Source: Candidatus Woesearchaeota archaeon (GTDB taxonomy: Archaea > Nanoarchaeota > Nanoarchaeia > Woesearchaeales > CALCXY01). From it: DNA of 38,666 nt. The DNA is taken from NCBI GenBank assembly GCA_030751555.1, contig JASMFX010000059.1:1-38666 (forward strand), in the 5' to 3' direction. Shown piece by piece: positions 15,909 to 25,718 of this stretch. A program made the translations under genes and the position numbers. Below the pieces are notes generated by a model that was given only the letters and a program-made list of their open reading frames with translations, was not told where the DNA came from and searched no databases. Each line of letters starts with the position of its first letter. Position 1 is the stretch's first letter.

Positions 15909-18874
15909 ATCCAAACTATTAGGTGGATGGCTTGGCTCAAATAGAGATGAAGGGTGTGACAAGCTACATTATGCCCCGGCTAGATGCACGTAATCTTTGA
16001 ACCGGGGGTCCCCGAATCTGACTTCAGAATAAATCCGGAAGGATGTTGAACGCAGGGAATTGAAACATCTTAGTACCTGCAGGAAAAGAAATCAACGAGA
16101 TGCTGTTAGTAAGAGCGACTGAACACAGCACAAGGCAAACTGAATCTTTTGTTGAAAGACAAAAGAGATGTGGTGTTAAGACCTTTCTTTATTTCCTCTT
16201 TTGGGAACCTGAATTTCTCTGGAAAGAGAAACCTTAGAGTGTGATAGTCACGTAAGGGTAACTAAGAAGGAATTGAGAGGTATCTTGAGTACTATTCACT
16301 GGATACTGAATAGGAATATGGGAGGCATTAACTTCCAACCTTAAATATTATTTGAGCCCGATAGCAAACTAAGTACAATGATGGAAAGCTGAAAAGAACC
16401 CTTAACAGGAAGTTCAAAGAACCTGAAACCTAATAGTGATAGTGTGGTACGGCTCTACGGAGTTGTGCCGTGCGTTTCGAATAACGTGCCAGGGAGTTTG
16501 TTCAAGTGGCAAGGGTAAATAAAATGTACCCGAAGCGAAAGCGATAAGCCTGCAACTTGTGAGAGGCAGCGTATGAAAGTGCGTGGAGTCACTTGGGCAA
16601 GACCCGAAACCGGACGATCTAACCCTGAGTAAGGTGAAGCGAGGGTAAAACCTTGTGGAGGCCTGAAGAGGTTCTACGAGCAAGTGTTCTTCTAACTTGG
16701 GGCTAGGGGTGAAAAGCCAATCGAGTCCGGTGATAGCTGGTTCCTATCGAAATTGGCTGTAGTCAAGTCTTAAGCGAGATAACTTAAAGGGTAGAGCTAC
16801 GGATTGGGGGTTTAGGTTTCGAAAGAGATCGATTCTCTGTCCAACTCCGAACTTTTAATTATTGTAGACCTTAGGAAACGGCGGCGCGGGGTAAGCCTGT
16901 GTCGCGAGAGGGGAACAACCCAGACTATGGTTAAGGTCCCAAAATATCAGTTAAGTGTTAAAGGGTGAAAGGTGTCTATTGTCGAAGACAGCGAGGAGGT
17001 TGGCTCAGAAGCAGCCACCCTTTAAAAAGTGCGTAACAGCTTACTTGTCAAGATAATAGGCCCTTAAAATGGACGGGGCTAAACTGATTACCGATACCAT
17101 AGACATGCTAACAGCATAGTAGTAGATAGGCATTTTTTAAGGGCAGAAGCTCCTTTGCGAGAGGGTGTGGACCTTAAAGAAATGAAAATCCTGGCGGTAG
17201 TAGGATCATAGCAGAGTGAGAATCTCTGTCACCGAAAGGGCAAGGGTTCCTTGACAATATAAATTAGTCAAGGGTTAGTTAGTCCTAACTATGCTCATAA
17301 ATTGAGTAATGGGAAAGGGAAACAGGTTAATATTCCTGTACTATCTAAGTATGTGCGGCAACGCAAGTTTAATTTCTATCTTTTTGGGGTAAGCTGACAA
17401 ATGATCAAGTTTGCTAACTAAAACAGATAAGGGGAGATTGTAATAATGAGAACCTTATCAAATTTAGGAATGGTGTTCTTATGGGACATTCAGCCGATAT
17501 CTAGAAATCTTAAAAAAGGAATTAAAATAAATCTTAGATAACTATACCCAGAACCAGCACTGGTGCCCCTGGGTGAGAAGCCCAAGGTGTGAAGGTGTAA
17601 TCCGATTGAGGGAACTCGGCAAAATAGCCCCGTGACTTAGGTATAAGGGGTCCCTGCGATTGTAGCAATGCAATTGCAGGGTGCAATTACAAAGGGGGTC
17701 CGACTGTTTAACAAAAACTTAACTGACTGCTAGCCTGTAAAGGTGCGTATAGTCAGTGACGTCTGCCCAGTGTCAGTACTTTAAGCTCGGTTTCAACTGA
17801 GTGAAGAGCTGATAAACGGCGGGAGTAACTATAACTCTCTTAAGGTAGCGTAATACCTTGTCGTTTGATTGACGACTTGCATGAATGACGTAACGAGATC
17901 CCTTCTGTCCCCAATTGGAATCCTCTGAACACTCTTTACTGGTGCAAAGGCCAGTGATCTCCAGTGGGAAGCGAAGACCCCGTGAAACTTTACTGTAGTC
18001 TGTTATTGCAACGTGAATTTTGATGTAGAGCGTAGGTGGGAGCCGTTAAAGCTTTGTCGCAAGGCGAAGTGTAGGCAACAATGTAACACCACCCTTCGAA
18101 ATTTACGCTGCTTACTTCGAGAGAAGGACATTGATAGATGGACAGTTTGGCTGGGGTGGCACCCTGTCGAAAAGATATCGACAGGGCCCAATGGTTGGCT
18201 CAAGCGGGTCAGAAATCCGCAGTAGAGTGCAAGAGCAAAAGCCAGCCTGACTGGATTCATAATAAGATTGAATTCAGACAAGAAATTGTGGTCTAGCGAA
18301 CCTCTAAATCCTCCTTAATGGGGGTTAGAGATGACCGAAAAGTTACTCCGGGGATAACAGAGTTGTCGCGCCTGAGAGCTCATTTTAGTTCTGAGCGGCA
18401 AAAATCTTTTTGGATTTGACTCTGTAGTCAAAAGTTTTCCAGTAAGTTAGCTATAGCTATAGAACTAAGAGCTTATCGACGGCGCGGTTTGCTACATCGA
18501 TGTCGGCTCCTCCTATCCTGGGCGTGCAGAAGCGCCCAAGGGTGCGGGTGTTCACCGATTAAAAGGAGTCGTGAGCTGGGTTCAGAACGCTGTGAGGCAG
18601 TTTGTTTGATATCTACTGGAGATGTCAGTGTCTGAAGGGAAGGAAGCCATAGTACGAGAGGAACTGGCTTTCGAAGCCTCTGGTCTACCGGTTATCTGAT
18701 AAGGTACGCCGGGCAGCTACGCTTTATAGGGATAAGTGCTGAAAGCATCTAAGCACGAAGCCCTCCTTGAAAAGAGACACTATAGAACTCGAGAAAAATA
18801 CTCGTTTAATGGAATCGGTGTGTAAGTACCAAGCTTCGGCGAGGTATTCAGCATGCGATTTCCAATCGTTCATC
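15909..18874 (+). rRNA. 23S ribosomal RNA
   Basis: It begins near GGTGGATGGCTTGGCTC. Strongly conserved segments follow: GGTGATAGCTGGTTC, TAACTATAACTCTCTTAAGG, CCGTGAAACTTTACTG, the GGCTCCTCCTATCCTGGGCGTG stretch near 18505, and the sarcin-ricin AGTACGAGAGGAAC. The length is about 2.96 kb, with no large insertion noticed. The ends are set by the flanking processing stems and are approximate. No 5S gene follows within the next 150 bases. Confidence 0.97.
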
Positions 18875-18891
18875 CTTAATTTATGCATGGT
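18875..18891 (+). repeat. 23S processing stem, 3' strand
   Basis: Perfect reverse complement of 15892-15908 (17 bases). Confidence 0.85.
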
Positions 18892-18906
18892 TTTTCATTT
18901 TTTTCT
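18891..18906 (+). terminator. rRNA operon terminator
   Basis: Two T runs (TTTTT, then TTTTTTT after CA) follow the 23S processing stem. The 140 bases from here to the next gene hold a TATA-like TTTATAT near 19015-19021 for that gene and nothing else I can assign. Confidence 0.5.
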
Positions 18907-19045
18907 AAAACCATTTATGATATAGTGGTAGCTATATTGTAATTGATATCTTACGTTAAAACTGCTCACAGATGGTCTTAATTTAGAATTTTACCCAGCT
19001 CAAAATAGAAATAGATTTATATGAACACACTCACCCGACATAGAT

Positions 19046-19465
19046 ATGGCAAGATTATATAAAAATATGGAGATCTTTCAATTAAGCTATTCATTATGTT
19101 TAGATATACACAGAATGTTGGATAGATTTCCTGAAAAAGAGAAAGATAATATTATATCTCAGATGAGAAGATCTGCGACATCAGTACCTTTGAATATTGC
19201 TGAAGGTAGCGTTAAGAAATCTCAGAAAGAGTTTCTTAATTTTCTAGGTTACTCTTATGGTTCTGCTAAGGAACTTGATGTTTTGCTTTCTATGTCTAAA
19301 GATCTTAATTATATTTCTGTTAAGGATTATGAAACCCTTTTTGGAAAACTAGATATGTTGATGGCTAAGTTGTTTGGCTTTATGAAAAATATTGAAGGAA
19401 GGTTTGAGAATAAAAAAAGGTTTTTTACCAAATATAAAGGAGAAAATGATATCGTTAGGGATTGA
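19046..19465 (+). CDS. Four-helix bundle protein (23S rRNA intervening-sequence protein family)
   Basis: 139 residues of the S23/IVP four-helix-bundle family (TIGR02436 type). The N-terminus LYKNMEIFQLSYSLCLDIHR, SQMRRSATSVPLNIAEG (the family hallmark is SVPxNIAEG) and YGSAKELDVLL are visible. In bacteria many of these genes lie inside insertions in 23S rRNA genes. They form pentamers, and their biochemical role is not settled. Here the gene lies 154 bases after the 23S processing stem, with its own TATA-like element about 27 bases before the ATG. Its C-terminus, rich in Lys and Phe (about residues 117-139), extends past the usual family end and overlaps the Kae1 start by 20 bases. RNA binding is possible but not shown by sequence. 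Confidence 0.88.
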   Translation: MARLYKNMEIFQLSYSLCLDIHRMLDRFPEKEKDNIISQMRRSATSVPLNIAEGSVKKSQKEFLNFLGYSYGSAKELDVLLSMSKDLNYISVKDYETLFGKLDMLMAKLFGFMKNIEGRFENKKRFFTKYKGENDIVRD

Positions 19466-20423
19466 AAGTACTGCCCACACCTTTGGTGTTGGGATAATTG
19501 ATAGTAATGGAAATATATTGGCTAATGTTAAAGATAGTTATACAACTTCTAAGGGAGGGATACATCCAACTGAGGCTAAGGAGCATCATCTTAGGGTGAA
19601 GGATAAAGTTGTTGAGGATGCCTTGAGTGAAGCCGGTATTGATATGGGCGGTGTTGATCTAATTTCTTTTTCACAGGGTCCTGGACTTCCTCCATGTTTA
19701 GTTGTTGGAATGGAGAAGGCTAAGCAACTTGCTAGAGATTATAAGAAGCCACTTGTTGGAGTTAATCACTGTGTTTGTCATCTTGAGGTTGGAAGAGTGA
19801 TTACTAAGGCTAAGGATCCTGTAATGTTGTATGTTTCTGGAGCTAACACCCAAGTTATTGCTTATGAAGGTGGGAAGTATAGGATTTTTGGTGAGACACT
19901 TGATCAAGGTGTTGGGAATTTTTTAGATAATTTTGCAAGGTATATTGGAATGGGATTTCCTGGCGGTCCCAAGATTTATGAATTGGCGTTGAAGGGTAAG
20001 GAGTTTATTGAATTGCCTTATGTTGTTAAAGGAATGGATATATCAGTTGGTGGGATATTGACAAATGTGAAGCAGAAGTATGATTCTAAGAAGTTTGAAT
20101 TAGAGGATTTGGCTTATTCGATTCAGGAAACTGTTTTTGCTATGTTGATCGAGGTTGCTGAGAGGGCTATGGCCCACTGTGAGAAAGAAGAGTTGTTGTT
20201 GGGGGGAGGGGTTTGCTGCAATAAGAGACTGCAGGAGATGGCTAAGATTATGTGCAAGGAGAGGGGTGCTAAATTATATGTTCCCCAGAATAATGTGTTA
20301 GTCGATAATGGGCTTATGATTGCTTGGCAGGGTTTGTTGGAGAAAGATGGAGTTAGGAAGATTGATGATATTGATATAAAACCTGGCTGGCGGACAGATC
20401 AGGTTGATGTTGATTGGAGATAG
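19446..20423 (+). CDS. kae1: KEOPS subunit Kae1, tRNA threonylcarbamoyladenosine transferase
   Basis: The catalytic subunit that moves threonylcarbamoyl onto A37 of tRNAs reading ANN codons. From ATG 19446 the product (325 residues) begins MISLGIESTAHTFGVG, the family N-terminus. The metal-binding VNHCVCHLE carries H108 and H112. YVSGANTQV, LDQGVGNFLDNFAR, GFPGGPKI, LLGGGVCCNKRLQEM and the C-terminal VDNGLMIAWQG (D287) are all present. It is not fused to the Bud32 kinase, unlike in several archaea. A GGAG Shine-Dalgarno lies just before ATG 19446. The longer in-frame start 54 bases upstream adds residues without family similarity and is rejected. The overlap with the four-helix-bundle gene implies coupling. 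Confidence 0.95.
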   Translation: MISLGIESTAHTFGVGIIDSNGNILANVKDSYTTSKGGIHPTEAKEHHLRVKDKVVEDALSEAGIDMGGVDLISFSQGPGLPPCLVVGMEKAKQLARDYKKPLVGVNHCVCHLEVGRVITKAKDPVMLYVSGANTQVIAYEGGKYRIFGETLDQGVGNFLDNFARYIGMGFPGGPKIYELALKGKEFIELPYVVKGMDISVGGILTNVKQKYDSKKFELEDLAYSIQETVFAMLIEVAERAMAHCEKEELLLGGGVCCNKRLQEMAKIMCKERGAKLYVPQNNVLVDNGLMIAWQGLLEKDGVRKIDDIDIKPGWRTDQVDVDWR

Positions 20424-20454
20424 TTGAAGTAGAGTTAGTGTTTAGTTTAACCAG

Positions 20455-22314
20455 TTAACCTTTCATGATTTTCTTTAAGATGTCTTGTTTTCCTTTCCAA
20501 ACTAAAGCTTCTTTTAGAACGTCTGAGATTGTTTCTACTGGAATAATATTTATTGATTTTAATTTTTGTTTATCGATGATAATATCCTGCATGTTTGATT
20601 TTGGAACTATGATGTTTTTTAGTCCTGCGTCAATTGCTGCTTCTACTTTGGAAGTTACTCCGCCGATCGGAAGGACTTCTCCTCTGACTGATAGGGAGCC
20701 TGTCATTGAAGTGTTTTGTTTTATGGGGATGTCCTTGAAAGCCGAGATTACGGATGTTGCTACTGCAATTGATGCTGAGTCTCCTTCTACGCCTTCATAA
20801 GTTTGAAGGAATTGAACGTATATGTCGTATGTTTCTTTGATGTCCTCTCCAAAGTATTTTTTAATAATTGCTGAGACGTTCTTTATTGCTTCTTTTGCAA
20901 TTTCACCTAATTTTCCAGTTGCAATTATTTCTGATTCTTTTCCCCCTGGAGTAACTTGTGATTCAATTGGAAGGATGATTCCAGAGTATGAACCTGCCCC
21001 ACCAATAACTGCCATACCATTTACTCTTCCAACTTTATTTCCAGCAGTTACTATGACTTCGTATTCTTTTTTTCTTTCGATTAATTTGTCAGCTAGTTGG
21101 TGTTCTAAGGTTCTTGCTATTTTCTTTGCCTGCTGAAGGTGGTTTTTTTCTACAAATTTTGATTTTTGTTCTTTAGCCATGTCTCCTGCTGCCCTTACTA
21201 ATCCACCTAAGTCCCTTAGTCTTAATGTTAGATGGCCTTTTCTGTTTGCACGCCTTCTAGCTTCTTCTATAATCTCATCAACAGCAACTTTACTGAAGTG
21301 AGGAATTTTTGCGTCTTTTATAACTTCTTGTGCAACGAAGGTTGCAATTTTGTTTTGGTTTTCTTCTGTATCTTTTATTGTCTCATTCATGTAAACTTCG
21401 TAACCATAACCCCTGATTCTGGATCTTAATGCTGGATGCATGTGTTTTACTGTTTCGAGATTTCCTGCTGCTATAAGTATGAAGTCGCATGGAACGGGTT
21501 CAGTACGGACCATTGCTCCTGCTGAGCGCTCGCTTTGGCCCGTTATTGAGAATTTTCTTTCTTGTATTGCCGATAATAGTTCTTGTTGTGTTTGAGGTTG
21601 TAAAGTTGCAATTTCATCTATGAAAAGGACTCCTTTGTTGGCTTTGTGAATCATTCCTGCTACAACTCGTTCATGTGCTGGTGTTCCTAAGCCTCCTGAT
21701 TGGAATGGGTCGTGTAGAACATCTCCTAAGAGGGCTCCTGCGTGTGCTCCGGTTGCATCGAAGAATGGAATTTGTTTTCTTTTGTAGTTATCCACTATTA
21801 TTTTTGGTGCTTGTGCTTTGGTGGGCATTCTTTTTCCCAAATTTAGAAAGATGACAAATGCTGCTAAGAATATCATCCCTCCAAGGAAGAATGCTGCAAA
21901 CATTATGTCTGAATTGTAATGTGACCTGACCCACCATGGAGCAATCATCGATAGTATTACAAGAATGAACATGAATACATTTTGGTTTTTGAAAGCATTC
22001 ATCCCTTCAAGTTTTGATTTCATTACTAAATCTCGTCCTTTTGATGCTGGTACTGTCCTGATTAATGGAGAGTTTTCATCATTGGGATTTGGGAATGAGA
22101 TTATGTCAACTAATTTTTCCTTTGGTAGTAATTCTGCTAGTCCTACACCTAACATAGATTTACCGGTGCCAGGTTCACCTATTAGAAGAACGTGTCTACG
22201 CTGCTCTGCTGATTTTTTTATTACTTCAACAGCATCATCCTGACCGATTACTTGATCAATAATTCGTTTTGTTAGTTTAATATCTGCTGTTGATTTAAAT
22301 TTCAAAGGAGCCAT
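20455..22314 (-). CDS. lonB: Archaeal Lon protease, membrane-anchored LonB
   Basis: 619 residues, an ATP-dependent protease facing the cytosol from the membrane. Walker A is GEPGTGKS (46-53). Two transmembrane helices inserted in the AAA+ domain (about 112-129 and 138-157) are the archaeal LonB hallmark. Walker B is VLFIDE (229-234), and [13 protein letters not shown] covers the sensor/arginine region. The C-terminal protease domain has GDSASIAVA with catalytic S513, and [10 protein letters not shown] with K556, the Ser-Lys dyad. There is no N-terminal LON substrate domain, as expected for LonB. The gene is convergent with kae1 (31 bases between stop codons) and has its own upstream region of about 60 bases. 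Length and motifs are intact. Confidence 0.97.
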   Translation of the reverse strand: MAPLKFKSTADIKLTKRIIDQVIGQDDAVEVIKKSAEQRRHVLLIGEPGTGKSMLGVGLAELLPKEKLVDIISFPNPNDENSPLIRTVPASKGRDLVMKSKLEGMNAFKNQNVFMFILVILSMIAPWWVRSHYNSDIMFAAFFLGGMIFLAAFVIFLNLGKRMPTKAQAPKIIVDNYKRKQIPFFDATGAHAGALLGDVLHDPFQSGGLGTPAHERVVAGMIHKANKGVLFIDEIATLQPQTQQELLSAIQERKFSITGQSERSAGAMVRTEPVPCDFILIAAGNLETVKHMHPALRSRIRGYGYEVYMNETIKDTEENQNKIATFVAQEVIKDAKIPHFSKVAVDEIIEEARRRANRKGHLTLRLRDLGGLVRAAGDMAKEQKSKFVEKNHLQQAKKIARTLEHQLADKLIERKKEYEVIVTAGNKVGRVNGMAVIGGAGSYSGIILPIESQVTPGGKESEIIATGKLGEIAKEAIKNVSAIIKKYFGEDIKETYDIYVQFLQTYEGVEGDSASIAVATSVISAFKDIPIKQNTSMTGSLSVRGEVLPIGGVTSKVEAAIDAGLKNIIVPKSNMQDIIIDKQKLKSINIIPVETISDVLKEALVWKGKQDILKKIMKG

Positions 22315-22374
22315 AGCTATTTGTGGTTAGCAGAGGTTTAAAAACCTTTTGATTAGAGAAAATAGGTAAGAGAG

Positions 22375-22869
22375 TTAGCTTTTCTTGATTCTGTGTTTCT
22401 CTTCTTTGATTGGTTCGCCATTAGTTTTGGGATCTGTTGTCTTTTTTCTTTGGATTAATCCGAATATGAGTAGTAAGAGTGAGATTCCTAATAGGGCATA
22501 TGTACCATAGAATATTTGGTTGATTAAGGAGCAGCTTTGAACGAATTTGTTTTCTGATGAACTTGGATTTGCGATTAAGTTTCTGCATATCTTATCTGCT
22601 TGGTCTAGTGTGACTGCATCTTGGGCGAAATCAGCCGGTATGAGGCTTGCCGATTTTGCAATCATATTTAATGATGTGGTGAATAATAAAATTAGTGCTA
22701 TAGCTAATAATAATAGTCCCCAACTGAGTAGAATAGTTGCGCGTTCTCTTTTGGTTTTATGGATGATGTGGCGATATTCTAGTGAGAAGTAAATTACCAC
22801 TGCAAATGCCATTAGGATGCCTGTTAATATTAGCGGGTTCTTTAGTAAATCGGGCAGATAGTTTATCAT
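22375..22869 (-). CDS. Membrane protein with three predicted helices, function unknown
   Basis: 164 residues, no family recognised. Hydrophobic segments occur at about 13-30, 45-66 and 118-139. A region of about 45 residues between the second and third helices contains two Cys (in DKICRNL and VQSCSLI) that could form an extracellular disulfide. The C-terminal tail is strongly basic and polar (RKKTTDPKTNGEPIKEEKH). A minus-strand TATA-like element about 26 bases upstream (near 22892-22899) supports the ATG at 22869. It lies between lonB and the metallo-beta-lactamase-fold gene with gaps of 60-70 bases on each side, so it is probably a single transcription unit. Confidence 0.7.
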   Translation of the reverse strand: MINYLPDLLKNPLILTGILMAFAVVIYFSLEYRHIIHKTKRERATILLSWGLLLLAIALILLFTTSLNMIAKSASLIPADFAQDAVTLDQADKICRNLIANPSSSENKFVQSCSLINQIFYGTYALLGISLLLLIFGLIQRKKTTDPKTNGEPIKEEKHRIKKS

Positions 22870-22941
22870 GATAGTTTTTTAAGAATAAATGTATATAAAT
22901 CTTACTATTTGCAGAAAGAGATATTAATCATTATGCTACTT

Positions 22942-23493
22942 CTAGTAATCGTGTCCAGGGCAAAGAATCTTGTAGTCTATGTTTTTTACGAATTTTAATG
23001 TTGCTTCCATTTTGTCTGGGTCTGAGGTTGGTAAGTCAGTTCTTCCGAAACCGTTGTTGAATAAGGTATCTCCTGTGAAAAGTATTTTTTCTTTTTCGTA
23101 GTATATGCAGATTGAGCCCCTTGTGTGGCCTGGTGTTTTTAGAATTTTGAATCCGTTGAAGTCTTTTAATGGTTTTAGTTGTTTTGTGAATGCCTCTGCT
23201 AGCTCAGGGTTTAAAGTTGCTGCTTCTTTACTGTTTTTGAAGTCTTTTATTTCCTGCTCTGATGCGAAGAATTCTGCATTTGGGAAAAGGTCGAAGTTAC
23301 CTAGGTGGTCGTAATGGAGATGTGTTAGGATTACTTTTTTTATGTTTTTTAAATCTATGACCTTTGATAGTTCTTTTTTTACTGTGTCTTTGTAATCTGG
23401 TGGTCCTGTGTCTATTATTGTGTTTATGTTTTTTATTAGGTAGATATTTGAGTCTACGTTTAGTTTGGATATGTTATCTGTTATCTTTTCCAT
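22942..23493 (-). CDS. Metallo-beta-lactamase-fold hydrolase (glyoxalase II-like)
   Basis: 183 residues with the full set of MBL metal ligands: HLHYDH (HxHxDH motif), GHTRG, TGDTLF and the final PGHD. The order and spacing resemble the glyoxalase II / YcbL-like thioesterase group that cleaves thioester or ester bonds in the cytosol. The substrate cannot be told. The protein ends one residue after PGHD (CPGHDY), so it lacks the C-terminal helical substrate domain of true glyoxalase II. The start at 23493 has a minus-strand TTTTATAAA about 27 bases upstream. No neighbour suggests a pathway. Confidence 0.9.
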   Translation of the reverse strand: MEKITDNISKLNVDSNIYLIKNINTIIDTGPPDYKDTVKKELSKVIDLKNIKKVILTHLHYDHLGNFDLFPNAEFFASEQEIKDFKNSKEAATLNPELAEAFTKQLKPLKDFNGFKILKTPGHTRGSICIYYEKEKILFTGDTLFNNGFGRTDLPTSDPDKMEATLKFVKNIDYKILCPGHDY

Positions 23494-23534
23494 TGTTTTG
23501 CGTTGGCGGAGGTAGTTTATAAAATTAACTAGAA

Positions 23535-23861
23535 CTAGTATCTTATATCACGGATGATTCCTTTGTCGTGGAGATAGTAGCTGAGGGCAGATCCTATTAC
23601 GAAGAGGGTGAGGATAATTATTTTGTTTCCGTAGTAGGCTCCAAGGATGTACCCAATTATGAATCCAATAACCATTAGAATGTAGGGGAAGACTTGGTTG
23701 TTCTTTCTTTCGAAGAATAGTCTTCCTGCCATCATTCCTGCAACGAAGATTATAATATAACTAAGAACTGCGCTTGGTGCTGCTAGTGATAATAGGAAGC
23801 CTATTATTAGCAATACGAAGAAGAAGAACTCTACCCAGTTTTCAAAAAAGTCGAATGCCAT
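23535..23861 (-). CDS. Small membrane protein paired with a site-2 protease relative
   Basis: 108 residues with about four hydrophobic helices (roughly 10-27, 29-47, 57-75 and 78-96), separated by short loops such as FFERKNNQ and YYGNK, and a short charged C-terminus (HDKGIIRDIRY). No family recognised. The ATG at 23861 lies 1 base after the stop of the M50-like gene, so the two are co-transcribed and probably work together in the membrane. Confidence 0.75.
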   Translation of the reverse strand: MAFDFFENWVEFFFFVLLIIGFLLSLAAPSAVLSYIIIFVAGMMAGRLFFERKNNQVFPYILMVIGFIIGYILGAYYGNKIIILTLFVIGSALSYYLHDKGIIRDIRY

Positions 23862-23862
23862 T

Positions 23863-24636
23863 TTATTTCATTTTTGGAGCAGGACCCTGCCATAGCTTAC
23901 TTTCTAGGAAAATATAGTATAACAACCAACCGATTATTCCTATTAGTAATGCTCCTGCTATTGCTAACCAAACGTTTTCTATGAAGTAGAGTAATGCTGC
24001 TGCTGAGATTATTGAGATGAATGAGAACGCAAAAAGCATCCTACTTCCATAGAATACTCTTGAGCCATCTAGTGGAGGGATTGGCAGCATGGTCCAGATT
24101 GCTAATGATATGTTTAGTACTATTAGTTTATTGATTAAGGGGCTGTTTAATGATGAGTTTATTAATTTGAATATTATTACTAAAAGTATGTTTGAGATTG
24201 GTGCGAAAAGAGAAACTACTCCTGCTGCAAAATAATTTAATCCGTATCTGTACCAACCAATTCTGTGACCAGCTATGTGGTGGATAATAATTCCTCCTGG
24301 AAGAAGAAACCAGAGTCTTCCGTTTGAGACAAAGGCAAAGATTAATCCAATCAGTAAGCCCCAAGTCCACATTTTGTATTCTGCTCTGAAACCTATGTTT
24401 AATGCTCCGATTCTGTGTGCTGATTCTCTGACTATGAACGTTAGTGATACTAAGAGGGTTGCGTTGAAAAAGTTTAGAAGTCCAACGCCTACGTTTACTT
24501 CAGACCCTGTTCCCCATTCATTGAAGGATATGATAAATGCTATAATTAATATGGAGATTATTATACCCTTTAGTTCAGAAGGACTGAATTTATAGTACTT
24601 TTTTATCTTAGCTTTTAGATTAGTAACTTCACTCAT
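23863..24636 (-). CDS. Site-2 protease (M50) family relative with a degenerate HExxH
   Basis: 257 residues with about six membrane segments. The layout follows archaeal intramembrane M50 proteases. The helix that should carry HExxH reads VRESAHRIGA (residues 69-78), followed by GFRAEYKMW, as in the family. The later PPLDGSR (187-193) supplies the conserved Asp (D190). The first zinc His is replaced by Arg70, while E71 and H74 remain. HHIAGHRIG (119-127) supplies other His residues. Either the protein is a non-catalytic member or it binds metal through other residues. It is first in a two-gene unit with a small membrane protein. A TATA-like element lies about 30 bases upstream on the minus strand. 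Confidence 0.78.
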   Translation of the reverse strand: MSEVTNLKAKIKKYYKFSPSELKGIIISILIIAFIISFNEWGTGSEVNVGVGLLNFFNATLLVSLTFIVRESAHRIGALNIGFRAEYKMWTWGLLIGLIFAFVSNGRLWFLLPGGIIIHHIAGHRIGWYRYGLNYFAAGVVSLFAPISNILLVIIFKLINSSLNSPLINKLIVLNISLAIWTMLPIPPLDGSRVFYGSRMLFAFSFISIISAAALLYFIENVWLAIAGALLIGIIGWLLYYIFLESKLWQGPAPKMK

Positions 24637-24685
24637 TTTTAAGTTAATATGGAGAATTAGAATATATAAAACTATTGGTTTGAAT

Positions 24686-25375
24686 TTAGTTAAATGAGAA
24701 GGTGTATGAGATCTTATTGTCTTTGATTAACTTTGTTATGCCTTCTTCATGGCCCGCTCCAAGGATTGCTAGGATTTTTTTATCTGGATGTTGGTCCATG
24801 AGTTTTTGTAGGTTGGCTGCCATTACTCTGTTTCTTTCTGAGATTAAGACTTTGTAGATATTAGGGTAACGTTCTTTTACTTGATTGATTAATTTTTTTA
24901 TTACTTTCTTGTCAGGGACTTTTGTTAAGTCAAATTCTAACTTTTTTCTTTTGAAGGGTGCTGATACTATGTCTACTAAGAAATTCCATCTTTCTTTCCA
25001 TGATAGTGTTTCTGAAAATCTTTTTAGGGTCTTTTCTATGTCTCTGTCTATTAGTGCGATTTTTGAATTATGTTTTTTTGCTAATCTGACTGCTTTTTTC
25101 ATTTCTGAACCGGGTGAGACTCCTACGTATTCTCCCAGTTTTTTTTCTGCCCACGCTCCAATTAGAGCAAAAACGTATCCTTTTAGTCCAATCCTTCTAA
25201 TGCTTGAAATTGATATTCTTTCTTTCTTTTTTTGGAATAGGGCTTGTAGCCTGTTTTTATCTAGTTCTATCGCTACTATGTCTGGTTTGTTTGTTTCTAT
25301 TTCTTCTTTCACTTCATCCAGGCTTTGTTTTGCTATGTGTGATGTACCTATGATGGTTAAGTTCTTGTATTTCAT
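24686..25375 (-). CDS. TraB-family protein
   Basis: 229 residues of the TraB/PrgY/GumN-related family. It opens with the typical IIGTSHIAKQS (GTxH motif), followed by VAIELDKNRL, GAWAEKKLGEYVGVSPGSEM and the late LAILGAGHEEGI with a second conserved His. Bacterial relatives shut down pheromone signalling, and the fold has been linked to metalloprotease-like Tiki proteins. The function in archaea is unknown. The long hydrophobic C-terminal domain of some archaeal TraB proteins is absent, so this one is probably soluble or peripheral. A minus-strand TATA-like TTTTTAAT lies about 28 bases before the ATG. Confidence 0.85.
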   Translation of the reverse strand: MKYKNLTIIGTSHIAKQSLDEVKEEIETNKPDIVAIELDKNRLQALFQKKKERISISSIRRIGLKGYVFALIGAWAEKKLGEYVGVSPGSEMKKAVRLAKKHNSKIALIDRDIEKTLKRFSETLSWKERWNFLVDIVSAPFKRKKLEFDLTKVPDKKVIKKLINQVKERYPNIYKVLISERNRVMAANLQKLMDQHPDKKILAILGAGHEEGITKLIKDNKISYTFSFN

Positions 25376-25474
25376 GATGATAATTGGGATGGTTTACTAT
25401 TAAAAAACCTTCCTATAAAATGGATAATTTTATATAGCTGGATGTTTATATATAACTAAAAAAAGGTGATAGAT

Positions 25475-25669
25475 ATGATGAAAGATATGAATATAGCTCC
25501 ACTTTCAGCTGGTTTTATTCTTACGAGTATAGTTGGATTTTTGGTTTCGATAATTTATGTGTATCCCTTAAGTGTTAATTGGGGATTTACGTTTACGTTG
25601 TTTTTCTTTTTAATGTTTGTTGCAGCTATGATATCCCTTACTTATAGTCCTGCGCTGCCTAAGTATTGA
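25475..25669 (+). CDS. Small two-helix membrane protein, function unknown
   Basis: 64 residues from ATG 25475 (MMKDMNIAPLSAG), with two hydrophobic helices (about 11-28 and 34-55) and a short tail ending SPALPKY. The start is set by TATA element TTTATATATAA (25444-25454) about 26 bases upstream and by GGTGAT (25465-25470) as ribosome site. The in-frame GTG at 25466 lies inside that site and is rejected. Small proteins like this seem to recur in Woesearchaeota-type genomes (recollection), but no role is known to me. Confidence 0.75.
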   Translation: MMKDMNIAPLSAGFILTSIVGFLVSIIYVYPLSVNWGFTFTLFFFLMFVAAMISLTYSPALPKY

Positions 25670-25718
25670 GAATAAACGGATAAGTTATTTAGTTTAAGTT
25701 GATATAAAATAGAACTAA

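Noticed and set aside
16414..18281. Open frames on either strand inside 23S (16414-16683 minus, 18003-18281 minus, 18013-18225 plus)
   Set aside because: They cover conserved 23S segments. No homing endonuclease or intron was found, and rRNA motifs continue across them.
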